Below are positions 1 through 8,762 of a stretch of DNA of 32,134 nt, piece after piece. Position numbers and translations under genes: made by a program. This DNA comes from Penium margaritaceum (taxonomy: Eukaryota; Streptophyta; Zygnematophyceae; Desmidiales; Peniaceae), in assembly GCA_023375785.1 (NCBI GenBank), contig SZWC01018901.1:4677-36810 (forward strand). The letters are read 5' to 3'. The number at the start of each line of letters is the position of its first letter. The first letter of the stretch is position 1. Under the pieces are notes generated by a model. The model did no database searches and had not been told where the DNA came from. It saw only the letters and a list, made by a program, of their open reading frames with translations.

Positions 1-31
<31 letters not shown>
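1..31. other. Poly-G run at window edge (probable sequencing or assembly artefact)
   Basis: The window opens with 31 consecutive G. No other G run in the window approaches this length. Poly-G at the end of a read or contig is a known product of two-colour short-read chemistry, where absence of signal is called as G. I therefore read it as a contig edge rather than biology, although the neighbouring DNA is itself G-rich. Confidence 0.6.
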
Positions 32-32
<1 letters not shown>

Positions 33-104
33 CCCTGGATTGACGGTTTGTGCAGGCCGAAGTAGGTGATGCTCCGCTAGTGCCATGGTGTTGGTGATGA
101 TGTT

Positions 105-215
105 GGGGATGTTGCTGCAACCCCCCGGCTGTTGCTCGTGCTGCTACCACCTCTACCGCCGCTTCTACTGTTACTCGTGCTGCTGGGACTGCTGCTGCTG
201 ATTCAGCTGTCACTG
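105..215. repeat. Imperfect CTG/GCT trinucleotide-rich stretch
   Basis: The stretch is dominated by degenerate CTG/GCT triplets such as gctgctgggactgctgctgc. In one plus frame it would read as a leucine-rich run and in another as an Ala/Thr-rich run that continues into an Arg/Glu/Gly-rich segment until a stop near 398. Neither frame has a convincing start, so I call it simple sequence rather than a gene. Confidence 0.5.
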
Positions 216-243
216 CAACTCGCAGTGCTCCTTCTAGGCAGGT

Positions 244-560
244 CAAGGCTGGCGATGGAGGAGAGAGAGGGGGGCGGGGAGGGGAGGAGGAAGGGGAGAG
301 GCGAAGGGGGCGGAGGAGGCGGTGGGGGAGGGTTGATATGGGGAAAGGAGAGAGGGGGCAGATGAGGAGGCGAAGGGGAGGAGCGGGAAGCCACAAGTGA
401 GGAGGAGGAGGAGTTGGTGGGGAAAGTGCGAAAAGGGGAGGGAAAGGAGGGAGGTGGAGACGGATAAGGAGGCCACTGGGAGGGGGTGAGGAGGAGAAAT
501 GGGGGGAAATGGGGGGAGCTGGTGAGCAAGGGGGAGAAGGAATGGGGAGGGCCGTGGTGG
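244..560 (+). repeat. Polypurine tract with G-quadruplex motifs
   Basis: For about 300 bp the plus strand is overwhelmingly G and A, with runs of G4-G6. At 269-296 there are at least four G-runs separated by one to seven bases, and a second cluster lies at 306-333, so both satisfy the canonical G-quadruplex pattern. The complementary polypyrimidine strand yields long proline/serine open frames that are by-products of composition. Such tracts can form triplex or quadruplex DNA. No function can be read from sequence alone. Confidence 0.7.
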
Positions 561-796
561 GATTTTGTGGCGTGCTGGCCGGTCACTGCTAGGCCCGTTG
601 GTCTCTGCTGTAGTCTTTCCTTCACCCGTTTGCTCTCACCCCTACCACGCCTCCTCTCCCACCCCTCTAGGGACAGTGCAAGCTGTGTGTGCCGCTCCCG
701 TAAAACGTGTCACACATTCGACGCGTGCTTTTCTTCCTCGTCCTGTTCCACGCAGTGTGGGCCGTTGTGCGCACGTGCGTGCACATCGTGTCGGGG

Positions 797-1312
797 ATGC
801 CCAACACCGACGACGCTGCGAAGATGCCTCGCAACCCACTCGCCGACATCACAGGTGCACTCGCAGACAGCGGCGCCATTGCTGATGCCGAAGCCGACGC
901 CACCTCTCACCCCGGAACAGTGGTGGCACTGTTGGGAGCTGCACGGTCGGCGGCAGCGCAGGACGAGCCCTCGCAGTCACCCACGCCCACACCTGTCCAT
1001 TTTGTAGCTCCTGTCCTCTCGGCTGGCCCACGGCCAGAGTCCGCCTCAAGCGGGGATGCGTACACAGGCGCAAGCACTGCCGGCGACGGTCGTGCGACTG
1101 TGAGTGGTGCAGAGGGTGTCGCAGGCACTGGTGGACAGGGAGGCGATGGAGGTGGGGCGGACGAGGAGGTCGCCGGTGCTGCTGGTGCAGGCATGAGGGG
1201 TGTGGAATGGGAGGGTGTTGGAAATGCACAACTGGCGGGCTCTGCGGAGTGGGTGGATGTTGCTCTAGAGGGCAGCAGTTGCGACGACCACAGCAAGAGT
1301 GGTGGGAAATGA
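797..1312 (+). CDS. Ala/Gly-rich open frame of unknown function
   Basis: This frame is open from a stop at 701-703 to TGA at 1310-1312. The first in-frame ATG is at 797, giving about 171 residues. The product is low-complexity: Ala-, Gly-, Ser- and Asp-rich, with the run GGQGGDGGGADEEVAGAAGA near the middle and no recognisable domain. Upstream of the ATG the frame reads a basic then hydrophobic stretch (RRVLFFLVLFHAVWAVV) resembling a signal anchor. It has no ATG and would need an upstream exon. The frames on both strands here are long because the DNA is GC-rich, so chance is a serious alternative. It could be the end of a gene whose start lies off the window, or non-coding. Confidence 0.25.
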   Translation: MPNTDDAAKMPRNPLADITGALADSGAIADAEADATSHPGTVVALLGAARSAAAQDEPSQSPTPTPVHFVAPVLSAGPRPESASSGDAYTGASTAGDGRATVSGAEGVAGTGGQGGDGGGADEEVAGAAGAGMRGVEWEGVGNAQLAGSAEWVDVALEGSSCDDHSKSGGK

Positions 1313-1513
1313 AAGAAGCAGTATTCCCGCTGATGTTGCCCCAGCGCTTTGGACAGCTTGTGGTCAAACTAGCTTGACTTGTGGACGACCACTCCTTTTT
1401 TCCTGCGACACAGCAGTGGTAATGAAGGCTGTCGTCTGCTTTCGCCACGAGCGGCTGAAAATGACTGCGCAGACCGGTTTGTACAGTTCTGTGTGATTTG
1501 TAATTTTGTACAG

Positions 1514-1524
1514 TGCATATAAAC
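1514..1524 (+). promoter_or_regulatory. TATA-box-like site (gcatataaacg)
   Basis: A good TATA element lies about 200 bp after the Ala/Gly-rich frame. It is followed by a pyrimidine-rich leader (1590-1700) that resembles the R/U5 part of plant LTRs. Two imperfect copies of ttgtacagt lie just upstream. No second LTR copy was found in the window, so LTR remnant versus ordinary promoter cannot be decided. Confidence 0.3.
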
Positions 1525-1740
1525 GGGGCTGGCCCAGCCATGCTGACCACTGTGGATGGCGTACGTCTGCCAAGCTAGCCAGCTTCGCAGTTCTTAGCTC
1601 TTGCGCTTGCCAAGCCTCCTCACCTCAGGATCTCCCTCCTTTTATCTCCTGATTCCTTGCGGGATCATCCCTTGCTGTTGCTGGACTATCTCTCGCTTTC
1701 GTGTGGCCTGCTTGTCAATGAAACTCCTGAATGAGCAACA

Positions 1741-3129
1741 CGATTCATGAGAAAGAACTCGATTGAGGGAATTCAGAAATCTTCGCATCAACAATCTGTG
1801 TTAGAGGTCACATGGATAGGAACATGGCACGGTGGACCGTGCTAGGAAAGGCTGAGAGACGGTGACATGACGAACCTGAGAAAGCTATCGAACTAGACAG
1901 AAGAGCAAGCAACATACGTACTCTGCTCTGCCCAGCCGGAGTTGGTGACAGATCCGGTAATTTACATACGACCTCGACATAGAAACAATCATGATCCTGA
2001 CAACCGTTTGAGCCCCTCGGTTGACCAAATGACAATCCGAAATTAGAAGCACATGCGGAATGGAAAACCTAACACAACTAGGCTGAGGGATAACAAATGC
2101 TTTGTCACCAAGAAAGTCGCCCCAGAAGCGACCTACCGAGAAAACTCCTGAGAGTACATGACAGTGTGCAAGGTGAAGCATAAAACTGTCAAAGTAGTTG
2201 TCGACCATTGTAACATGTCTCCAAGTCGAAAGGTGAACGGCACTGACTCAAGAGTAACCATCCCCAAATGGCTTGTGCAAGGCACACAACATGAGCATAC
2301 AAGGTGCACAAGCACACGGCGACACGAAGCCACAACGATTAAAGTTACAGAACTCAAAGTAGGACGAAGCATAGAAGGGGCAGGCACACGTCGACCGGGA
2401 TCACCACGGAGGGACCAAAGACAAGCATCATCAACTGTGATTTTTGAACTTGCCACTATAGAGCGGCTTTATGAGAAAGTTTGCGTGATGTTGTCGAATG
2501 TCAATCCTAAGGTTCTTAGTTCAGATTGCAAGAACAAAGGGTGTCAGACAGCAGTAGCGCAAGGTCATGGGAAGAGTCCCACGGAGGGCACGCCATGGCT
2601 GTAGAAGATGCTACCATTCCTTGCTCAAGAGTTAGTCAAAAAGAACGAGTGGCAGGGATTTGGTAGCGAGAGCCGGAGAGCTTGGTTCTGAAAATGCAAG
2701 AGGCACATCGAGCTCACACCGCCACCAAGGGGTCGAGCCCGACTTCTCGGCATAAAGTCGAGAGCGGCTGCTCGCCATATGCAAAACTAGTGTGGTCAGG
2801 TGGCCCCCCAAGGATCGGCATCCGGCTTGCCAAAACAATTTGAAGTGATTCCCCATAGCTGCACAGAATTCTGGAGAAGGCCCTCGCATCCCAAAGTGTC
2901 TAAGGGGCATAACTCTGATGAGAAAGAGTCATCATAAAGAACGTATGAAGTGGTTCAGAGCCACTGCTTGAGTAGCTGCTGCTACTAGCAGGGTGTGAGG
3001 GGTCTTTCACGCAAGTCTCCTACTACGCGAAAAGAGCTTCAACAAAGTCACCCAGTGAATCTCCTTTGCACAGTGTGGCAGGCAAAGGAGCATGTGGAGC
3101 AAGCCAAAAGGGCATCACAAATGCAATGG
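1741..3129. other. No recognisable gene; probable copia 3' flank
   Basis: The stretch lies beyond the C-terminal end of the minus-strand copia pol relic and could contain its eroded 3' LTR, but I found neither a clear polypurine tract nor a matching LTR copy. The longest ATG-started frame is plus-strand 2158-2604 (148 residues, basic, no recognisable domain). A minus-strand frame at 2632-2910 is likewise unrecognised. I regard both as chance frames. Confidence 0.4.
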
Positions 3130-3800
3130 ATCATAACTTCGCCACACACATAAACAAATCCCAAGGAAGTGCACATCACCGCGGGCCATGCGTTCACGCA
3201 CAAAATGATGCTTGATGCTGATATGCTTTATGCAAGTGTGATGCATGCCATCATGCTGAGCGATGCGGCGCATGCTCTTACTGTCGCAAACAAGTGTGAT
3301 AAATTGATGGGTCGCTGCAGTTACTACCTTGGACGATAGACACCGGCATCCAGGGCGACATACTCCGCCTCAGTCCACATGCGTGCGACACGACCCTGCT
3401 TCTCGCGCTTACAAGAGACGACAAGGCAGCCATTACGGATGATGATTCCTCATCGGTTGTGCGCATTCCAATCCAAGTCCAATTGCTTTCCGTGTACCCA
3501 TCAATCACGACGGAGGGCTTCACATGAAAGCAGAAGCCCAGAAATTGATTGAACAGAAAGTAGCAAACGACACAAAATGCCGCCTCGAGAAGGAGGTGGC
3601 ACTAGGAACTGGGATAAGATGTTGACCCCAAGCTGTGTTCATACGTGTGGTCGTACCAAGGAACATCATAGACCCGATGACCCGGAGGTACACTGTGACA
3701 TCCAGGCGATCCCATAGTGGGGCAGGGTCAGTTATCTTCAGGAGCATCTGCCGTGCTGTTGACATGGGTATGGAGGCATCGGGAAGAGCCAACAAGTTTG
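3130..3800 (-). pseudogene. Copia RT C-terminus and RNase H, degenerate
   Basis: Continuing on the minus strand, YLRVIGSMMFLGTTTRMNTA corresponds to the conserved copia stretch that joins RT to RNase H. Then GYTESNWTW corresponds to the start of RNase H, where acidic residues are altered. A shifted frame gives a WTEAEYVALDAGVY block (3360-3400), and a later one gives RRIAQHDGMHHTCIKHISIK followed by HHFVRERMARGDVHFL (about 3165-3280), the C-terminal RNase H signature of copia elements. At least three frames are used, so single-base indels have accumulated. The order and spacing leave little doubt about family, and the gene is clearly dead. Confidence 0.75.
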
Positions 3801-3834
3801 TGAAATGCTCCCCTAGGGCGCAAATGTATCCAGC

Positions 3835-4450
3835 CTAGAATACCTGAGGATCTGGGGAGGCAATCAAGAGATCGTACACATAAACCAAGTTGACTATGAA
3901 AGGTGCCGACTTGTCGCTTAGAAAGATAGTGGGGTCAACCGGACTACGACGATATCCACTTGGCTCAAGGGTGGCAGAGATCTCGAGACTCTCAGAGCAC
4001 GAAAATTGCTTTAACTTGTACAAGGTCTTGTGGGGTCGCATGTGACCTATGCCATCGTCAAAGCCAGGTGGCTGAGCCATATAGATTTCCTCATGGAGTC
4101 AAGGAGGTCTGTGTATTTGTCACATCCATCTGATGCAACTCCCGGTTGTGTTGAACCACCTGGCTTCGGAGCTCCTTGGCAGTGATGCTCTTCTCACATC
4201 CTTCTACGTCGCATTTTCCTTCTCCACAAAGCAAAATGTGGCATAGAAGTAGAGCTCAAGCCCTTGGGAGAATCTCTTATCTATGAGGGGAGCCTTGTAG
4301 TGATCATTGATTTCTTCTGGCTTGTGCTTGTGCCTATCCACCCTACCGGTGACAATGGCTTTGTGACAAGATGGAGATTCAATCTTCTTGCAAATGCCAC
4401 GCTCTGTGATGATGTTGGGCTCCTCCAACATAACCTACTGCTAGAGAGCT
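3835..4450 (-). pseudogene. Copia reverse transcriptase, degenerate
   Basis: The minus strand reads the copia RT signatures in order: a KRFSQGLELYF segment matching the conserved region before the fingers, a MAQPPGFDDGIGH motif, HKTLYKLKQFS, a SGYRRSPVDPTIF segment and the catalytic region LVYVYDLLIAS. Family members have two aspartates after YV; here the first is tyrosine, so the active site is lost. Stops near 4200 and 4130 and at least one frame change separate the blocks. The length of the recognisable part (about 200 residues) fits a copia RT core. The enzyme would copy element RNA into cDNA in intact relatives; this copy cannot. Confidence 0.8.
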
Positions 4451-5324
4451 GCATCCAGAACAGAGCGAGGACAGGGGAGTGTGTCCCGATTAGGCAAGAG
4501 AATTGTGGTGCCACAAGCAATGAGTGTAGTGGCGACTAAGATGTGACATGTGGCTGGAGTAGACTCAGCGAGTGTAACAACACCAAAGAAACACTTCACA
4601 ATTAGGGAGCAGCCGACAGCCGAGTTGGACTGAAGAACAGCTGTAGCCAACCCAACGACATCAAGACCAGTGGCAAGATTGGGTTGGTGTGTGGTAGGAG
4701 CTATAGTTGGAATAGTAGGATGAACGAGCACACAATGATTGTTGGAAGGAGCAGAGTGAGAGAATGCCCCAGTGGACAAGGGCAATGATTAGGTGCTCAA
4801 CAAAACAACACGAGAGGAGAAGAGGATGGGGTACATACCTGGTCTGTACTCAAAGAGACTAGCATGTGGCCAAAATCCAAAACGGACACGCCTGGTGAAA
4901 GTTTGCAATTCTACAAGTGACTTGAAGAATGTAAGCGATTTATCTAGTTTTTTTAACTGTAGCATGCCAAGTAGCATTGACGCGCACACATCAGTTGTAG
5001 TAGACTCGGCCAGTCACAAACCATTCTAAAGGAGGGGGGGTTGTGGTAGTTCAGAAGGAAGTTGAGTGGTTTTCTTTCCTACAACAGTGTCACACCACCA
5101 TAAGAAAAAAAAAAGGATGTTGACTCTTTAGCGTTCCTGGGCACAGACAATATGACTTCAAAACCTCTTGCCTGAGGAGCATCTGCTTCAAGATGAGATG
5201 GGCCATGCAAAAGAACACCCGAGTAATGTAGTGACAATTCATGCGATTTCATCAAACACATTAGCATGAGACTTTTTGTAACCTTCTGAAAACAAGTACT
5301 GAAGTGTCTTGACTCCTTCATGCA

Positions 5325-6630
5325 TGTTCTCCTTATGTTCAGCCACCTTCTACTACTTGCTAAAAATTCACATAACACCACAGGGTGGCCAACCAATCGT
5401 AGCAAGCCATAACTGGATCACAAAAAACATCTCAAAGTGGCTTGACTCAGAACTACAATTTCTGATGCAACAACAGCCTACCTATCTCAAAGATAACATT
5501 CCTTTGCTTCTTGAGATTGAGAGTTTAGAACTCCCCTCTGATGTGATCCTGGCTACATAGGATGTGGTGGCACTCTATCCCAACATCCCCATTTTTAGAG
5601 CACTCAACTTCATCCAAAGCCCCCTCCATCAAGTCCAACATCCAAAGACACCGGTTTTCATCCAACTCCTTTCCTGGGTGATTAACAACTCATTTGTTGA
5701 GTTTTTGGATACAAACTACAAACAGGTCAAAGGCACAGCCATGGGTACGCCTACAATACCTACTTTTGCAACTCTGTTTATGATTTCTTTTTGCATCAAG
5801 AAGTGAGTTGTCGATGCAATGAAAGACCCGTGCTGCAATACAGTCAACGATACATTGGTGACGACCTCCTCCTCTGGGAAAACGGCCAAGACGATTTTTT
5901 CCACTTCTTCAACACCTTCAACGGCATCGAAAAAAACATCAATGTTACGTGGAACATCTCTATTACAACTATTGACTTCTTCGACCTGAAACTTTACAAA
6001 GGTAGAGGGTTTGAGAAATCATTTATCCTAGTTCTCGTAACATACCAGAAACCAATGAAGAGATATATCTACCTTCCTTTTCATAGCTGCCACACTCGGA
6101 GTTGCCTAAGGGAATTCGTTGGCCAAGGACTTACTCATTGTTCTGGGCCCTGGCGACACCTCCTTCCGACGTCAACAGCCGAGAAATTCCTAGACATAGA
6201 ACAGAAGTTCTTTGTCCGACTTTGAGTACGCGGCTACCCTCAGAGATTCCTACATCCAATCTTCTCAAGAATTCTCCACGCCCAGCGTGCTTTTGGAGCT
6301 TCGTGGAAAAAATCCTCATGCTAAAAACTCTCCTAACTCCAAGTGCGGAGAGGTTACACCTTGGTTAGCAACTATGACACTTTTCTCGACATATCCAACG
6401 TTCTTATGCATCCGTGTTCTCTGGTTGTCCTATTTTGGCTCGGACATTGCCTAGAAAGATTAGATCCAACCTTGGATCCTCTAGGCGACATGGGTGATGA
6501 CCGGTTTACCACCAGTCACCATAAAGGGACATTGACCCTCATGCCTAAACCTAGCACAAGCCGTTCCCTTTGCGTAGAACCTCATACATTTCCCACGTTG
6601 CACTTTGACTACATGGTAGTATTTCACTAG
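5325..6630 (+). pseudogene. Penelope-like reverse transcriptase, broken
   Basis: The relic reads YYLLKIHITPQGGQPIVAS, then SKWLDSELQFL, PTYLKDNIPLL and VVALYPNIPI, the canonical Penelope spacing. It continues with QVKGTAMGTPTIPTFATLFM, YIGDDLLLWENGQDDFF, a FFDLKLYKG block and TYQKPMKRYIYLPF. The RGYPQRFLHPIFS block that follows is typical of the RT C-terminus. The catalytic pair of aspartates is kept, with Gly before them (YIGDD). An in-frame TAG lies just before the VVALYPNIP block, a frameshift near 5800 moves coding to another frame, a TGA sits at 6223 and more stops follow near 6320. In active relatives this enzyme primes reverse transcription at the target DNA. This copy is non-functional. 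Confidence 0.85.
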
Positions 6631-6652
6631 CTTGCTTGTGTAGTTTTTTTAC

Positions 6653-6691
6653 GGCACTGATGAAGACCTCCACGGCCAAAACCGGTATGCC
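6653..6691 (+). ncRNA. Degraded hammerhead ribozyme motif of the Penelope-like element
   Basis: The core CTGATGA sits at 6657-6663, flanked by stem I arms ggca (6653-6656) and tgcc (6688-6691). Stem II is gacc/ggcc with a five-base loop (6665-6677). The position of the conserved GAAA reads AAAA (6678-6681), and stem III is just CCGG followed by TA, where cleavage would occur. Penelope-like elements are known to carry type I hammerheads with very short stem III, so the location 23 bp after the RT stop fits. Two single G-to-A changes (stem II and the GAAA box) probably abolish self-cleavage. Confidence 0.7.
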
Positions 6692-6948
6692 AGTTACGAT
6701 TTTCTCTCATACCGTTGCATGTCCATTTTCTACCTAACTACAGTCACTTTGCAGCTCTGAGATGCCTCCTGTAGGTACATGTACTTTCACCTATACCTTT
6801 GTTTATAATGATATCTTTATGTTTGTATTTATGTAAACATCATTTCATCTATATGTTTGTTCATTTTTGTTTCTTTAACTATGTCTATTATTTGGGTGAA
6901 ATAGATCGTGTACCCATCAAACACAAATTTTGACTCTCATCCACCCGT

Positions 6949-7039
6949 GTTTTGGAAGAAAAGCAACAATCTGCCCACCGTTCGGAAGAGAAGCAACCAT
7001 CCATCTATCGTTTGCAAGGAAAGCAACCATCTGCCCTTG
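6949..7039 (+). repeat. Three tandem copies of a 30-bp unit
   Basis: Units at 6949-6979, 6980-7009 and 7010-7039 share the pattern gtt..ggaaga.aagcaac followed by an atctgccc-like end. Identity between units is moderate. The array lies in the region just beyond the Penelope-like element and might be part of its 3' tail or of flanking DNA. Confidence 0.65.
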
Positions 7040-7815
7040 CTACTTTCACTTATCAACGACTACCTATACCTGTGTTACATGTGTTGCATAGTGGGCACAT
7101 CGTTTCTCTTTTCCAAGCAAATGCAAATTTTGCATTTGGTTTCCTGAGTGTATACAATTGTGTGCTACATGTCTACAAATGTGGCTTTCAATAAATAGAA
7201 TGTTTTACAAAAAGATTTGGTCCGGCGGTCTACATGATCCGCAAAGGATGGGGTCCGTAACTTTCTTTCATAATCATGCTCTTCATGTTGCTTCTGCGAT
7301 GCTTTGCCTACGTCATGCTGATGTTCGTTACACCCGTGCACCACAGGACTAAAGAAACACGCCCTGCATGCATGGATTACAGGCTGTCTGCCAAACCCGC
7401 ATGTGCACAAAGAGCGGTGTTGCAATCCGGTCTGTGCCAGCTCGCACGTGCGACAAGAAAGGGGATTGGTTGCAAACCTCTTCTATGCACAGTGTATGGT
7501 TCTATGACATTCTTAGACAAAACACAAAGTTGTCGTGGAAATGACATGTATTGGCCTCGACTTCATCGCATGGTCTCTGGTGTCGACGAGCGATCGTGGA
7601 CTGTGGGTAGGGAGACTTGTCCCTCCTTTCCCCCTTCAGTGTTCAATCACTTTCGGATTCTTTGGTGCACACATGTGATGATGTAGGGGCATCATGTTTT
7701 CGCGGTAGAGTGTCGACATGGCCTTGTCTCTCGTAATCAAGCAAGGTAAGTCGAAGTGCAAGGCATGAGAGATACATTACGGGATGAAAATGCCTAGATA
7801 CCCATTGTTGGCACT
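7040..7815. other. No recognisable gene
   Basis: Several open frames of 60-136 codons exist on both strands (the longest plus-strand one ends at 7686), but none contains a recognisable domain. The stretch separates the Penelope-like relic from MULE A and may include the latter's eroded 5' terminal repeat. I could not find an inverted partner downstream of 10942. Confidence 0.35.
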
Positions 7816-8427
7816 ATGGCGCCCCAAACCCGGGCCAGTACCCAGAGGGCGGAGGCCTATGCCCCCGACCGACCGGTGCATATTGAGTCCATGAGGCCGC
7901 CCAATCGACCACCCATCTCATGTGCCAAGGCACTGCATCCAAGAACTGCCTCGCTCTCACCTCGCCTTGCCTCGCTTACATTACACGAGGCAATCTCCGG
8001 TGGACAGGGTGCCTTACCCGTGGTAGGTCGGTTCCGCATGCCACGCATACTACCTCCCCATCCTTTGGCTACGCATGCCATTGGTTTGACACATGTGTCT
8101 GCACCTTCCGACCCAAGGCGGTGCAACCTTGGTCGCTCGTCGGTATCCACGGCTGTTTCATGGCAACCCACTATCGAGCTCTTGAGGCCACACGTTGCAC
8201 CACCCACTGCTCCATCAGCAGATGGTGCAAGTTCAACCGATTCGCACCCATCAACGCGACCGGGGCCGTCACCGGGCAACCCCGCTGTTCATGGGAACCG
8301 CACACCTAGAGACACGACACCACCACTTATCTTGCTGTCCCTCGGGGCCCCGTCGATTGTGTTCCTGCAACGTTGGCTCCTATGCAATCCCCTCCTCTGG
8401 CAACCCACATTGTCAACTTTGAATTAG
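7816..8427 (+). CDS. Pro/Ser-rich open frame upstream of MULE A
   Basis: The frame starts at an ATG in good context (actATGgcg) and runs about 203 codons to TAG. The product begins MAPQTRAST and is rich in Pro, Ser, Arg and Thr with no domain I recognise. It lies upstream of the MULE A transposase on the same strand and could be a disordered N-terminal exon of that element, because a polypyrimidine tract and an AG acceptor (8761-8762) precede the first recognisable transposase exon. It could equally be a captured or chance frame: all neighbouring frames are also fairly open. Confidence 0.3.
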   Translation: MAPQTRASTQRAEAYAPDRPVHIESMRPPNRPPISCAKALHPRTASLSPRLASLTLHEAISGGQGALPVVGRFRMPRILPPHPLATHAIGLTHVSAPSDPRRCNLGRSSVSTAVSWQPTIELLRPHVAPPTAPSADGASSTDSHPSTRPGPSPGNPAVHGNRTPRDTTPPLILLSLGAPSIVFLQRWLLCNPLLWQPTLSTLN

Positions 8428-8762
8428 GTGCTGAAGTAGAACTCTTCTTCTAGCTCCATTGGGATCGGGACTCTTAAGAATGGGAAAGGCGCTAGGATAA
8501 AAACACGACGGACAATCTGTGGCTGTTTTGGATGGAGCCTTGCTCCCCAGAGCAGACCGAGGCATTGTCCTATACACAGTCGTCCTGGGGTAGGCAGTAT
8601 GTTTTTTGTCTTAGTTTTTCCTCTAGTAATTTGGGTCTATCATGTTCAGCCTTTCTTTATCGTGGAACAGTACTAGCCCGCTCCTATAAGTCCATATGTT
8701 CTTCACAACATATTTTCTGCCTTCCCATCCCTCCCCCCACTCTAGTGGTCCAATTTTTACAG

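Larger units (their letters stand above)
3130..4990 (-). mobile_element. Ty1/copia retrotransposon pol relic
   Basis: Reading the minus strand from high to low coordinates gives, in order, a possible integrase C-terminus with a Pro/Thr-rich linker (about 4990-4450), reverse transcriptase (about 4450-3835) and RNase H (about 3830-3130). This is the order of a copia pol. Coding is spread over several frames with stops. The assignment is firm for 4450-3130 and tentative above 4450. No LTRs were identified. The right boundary lies somewhere before the Penelope-like relic that begins near 5320. Confidence 0.75.
5320..6900 (+). mobile_element. Penelope-like retroelement, 5'-truncated
   Basis: A Penelope-type reverse transcriptase (5325-6630) is followed 23 bp after its stop by a degraded hammerhead ribozyme motif and then by AT-rich DNA. 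Homology begins abruptly near RT motif 1 (FYYLLKIHITP), with no recognisable N-terminal part upstream, as expected for a 5'-truncated insertion. No GIY-YIG endonuclease domain can be read downstream of the RT, so it may belong to the endonuclease-lacking branch or may have lost that domain. The exact 3' end is uncertain; 6900 is an estimate. Confidence 0.8.

Noticed and set aside
203..625. Long minus-strand Pro/Ser-rich frame
   Set aside because: It is the mirror of the purine-rich tract; all frames are open because of composition.
2914..2945. CTGATGAG followed by AAAGAG, hammerhead-like start
   Set aside because: No GAAA box in the right place and no closing stems; chance heptamer.
5079..5405. 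Minus-strand 108-codon frame between copia and Penelope relics
   Set aside because: Its first third overlaps the Penelope RT on the other strand, and the rest has no copia or other motif I can recognise.
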